From: Chryseobacterium sp. G0201 | GTDB lineage: Bacteria; Bacteroidota; Bacteroidia; Flavobacteriales; Weeksellaceae | Assembly: GCF_003815655.1 (NCBI RefSeq) | Contig: NZ_CP033917.1 | Coordinates: forward strand, 1,922,001-1,986,000 | Direction of reading: 5' to 3' | DNA length: 64,000 nucleotides | Part shown: positions 63,791-64,000 of the stretch, piece by piece | Position numbering within the stretch: position 1 is the stretch's first letter | How the letters are laid out: every line of letters starts with the position of its first letter | Notes under the pieces: generated by a model | What the model saw: the letters and a program-made list of their open reading frames with translations, nothing else | Told to the model about the DNA's origin: nothing | The model's database searches: none | Position numbers and translations under genes: made by a program

Positions 63791-64000
63791 ATGAATTTAA
63801 ACAACATAAAACCTGCTGCAGGTTCTACTTTTAGTTCAAAAAGAATTGGTAGAGGACAAGGTAGTGGAAAAGGAGGTACTTCTACGAAAGGTCACAAAGG
63901 ACAGAAAGCAAGAGCTGGTTATTCTCAGAAGATCGGTTTTGAAGGAGGTCAGATGCCTTTACAAAGAAGATTACCGAAATTCGGTTTCAAAAATGTAAAC
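63791..64000 (+). CDS. rplO: 50S ribosomal protein L15, N-terminal part
   Basis: The first 70 codons, cut by the window end. It starts [20 protein letters not shown] and has the Gly-rich uL15 N-terminus ([38 protein letters not shown]). It is part of the large subunit and follows rpmD by 18 bases. Confidence 0.97.
   Translation, partial: MNLNNIKPAAGSTFSSKRIGRGQGSGKGGTSTKGHKGQKARAGYSQKIGFEGGQMPLQRRLPKFGFKNVN

Noticed and set aside
1..64000. CRISPR array, prophage or integrative element
   Set aside because: No regularly spaced repeats, integrase, transposase or phage structural genes were seen; the palindromic repeats are single and intergenic.

Overview
This AT-rich window reads as the chromosome of a flavobacterium close to Chryseobacterium (Weeksellaceae, Bacteroidota). 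The support is: promoters of the Bacteroidota type (TTTG, about 19-20 bases, TAnnTTTG), a protein with a type IX secretion sorting tail, many SusD-era style lipoproteins and TonB-dependent uptake, a small GG-leader peptide of a kind seen in Chryseobacterium, and protein sequences throughout that match that group. No plasmid, phage, transposase or CRISPR array is visible.

Layout. 1-8960: a metal-homeostasis region with the end of an RND efflux adaptor, a Fur-family regulator, a Zn/Cd-type P-type ATPase, a YHS lipoprotein overlapping a SCO-type thioredoxin-fold protein, an exported superoxide dismutase, two paralogous small Cys-containing membrane proteins, and an MbnP / MbnH (diheme MauG-like) / beta-barrel operon. 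9147-16210: a cobalamin riboswitch that leads a B12-uptake operon: a BtuB-like TonB receptor, a beta-propeller lipoprotein, a second lipoprotein, and a large secreted protein with a T9SS tail. 16263-18354: an Fsr-type MFS exporter with a FadR-type GntR regulator and two matching palindromic operators. 18445-24657: three tRNA-Glu genes, rpsT, an amidase, an LptD-like protein and ridA. 24691-39735: housekeeping and unknown genes (HtrA protease, TrhO, folate cyclo-ligase, TrmH, RmuC, PncB, Dps, two GT-C membrane proteins), a 55-residue Cys-rich GG-leader peptide at 34157, and a secreted YciI gene broken by one amber codon at 34771-34773.

39877-64000: ribosomal protein genes in two blocks. rpsL-rpsG-fusA-rpsJ ends in a terminator, then about 12 kb of unrelated genes intervenes (alpha carbonic anhydrase, iron-permease-like protein, three unknown genes, and a glycerol regulon glpD-glpK-glpF-outer membrane protein with divergent glpR), then a new promoter drives rplC through rplO (cut by the window end). 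The separation of rpsJ from rplC is the main layout oddity.

The most interesting items are the small NYDY/CxGKC membrane protein family tied to copper-type genes, the Cys-rich GG-leader peptide, the unknown surface proteins of the B12 operon, the amber-interrupted YciI gene, the GntR and GlpR operator candidates, and several palindromic intergenic repeats.
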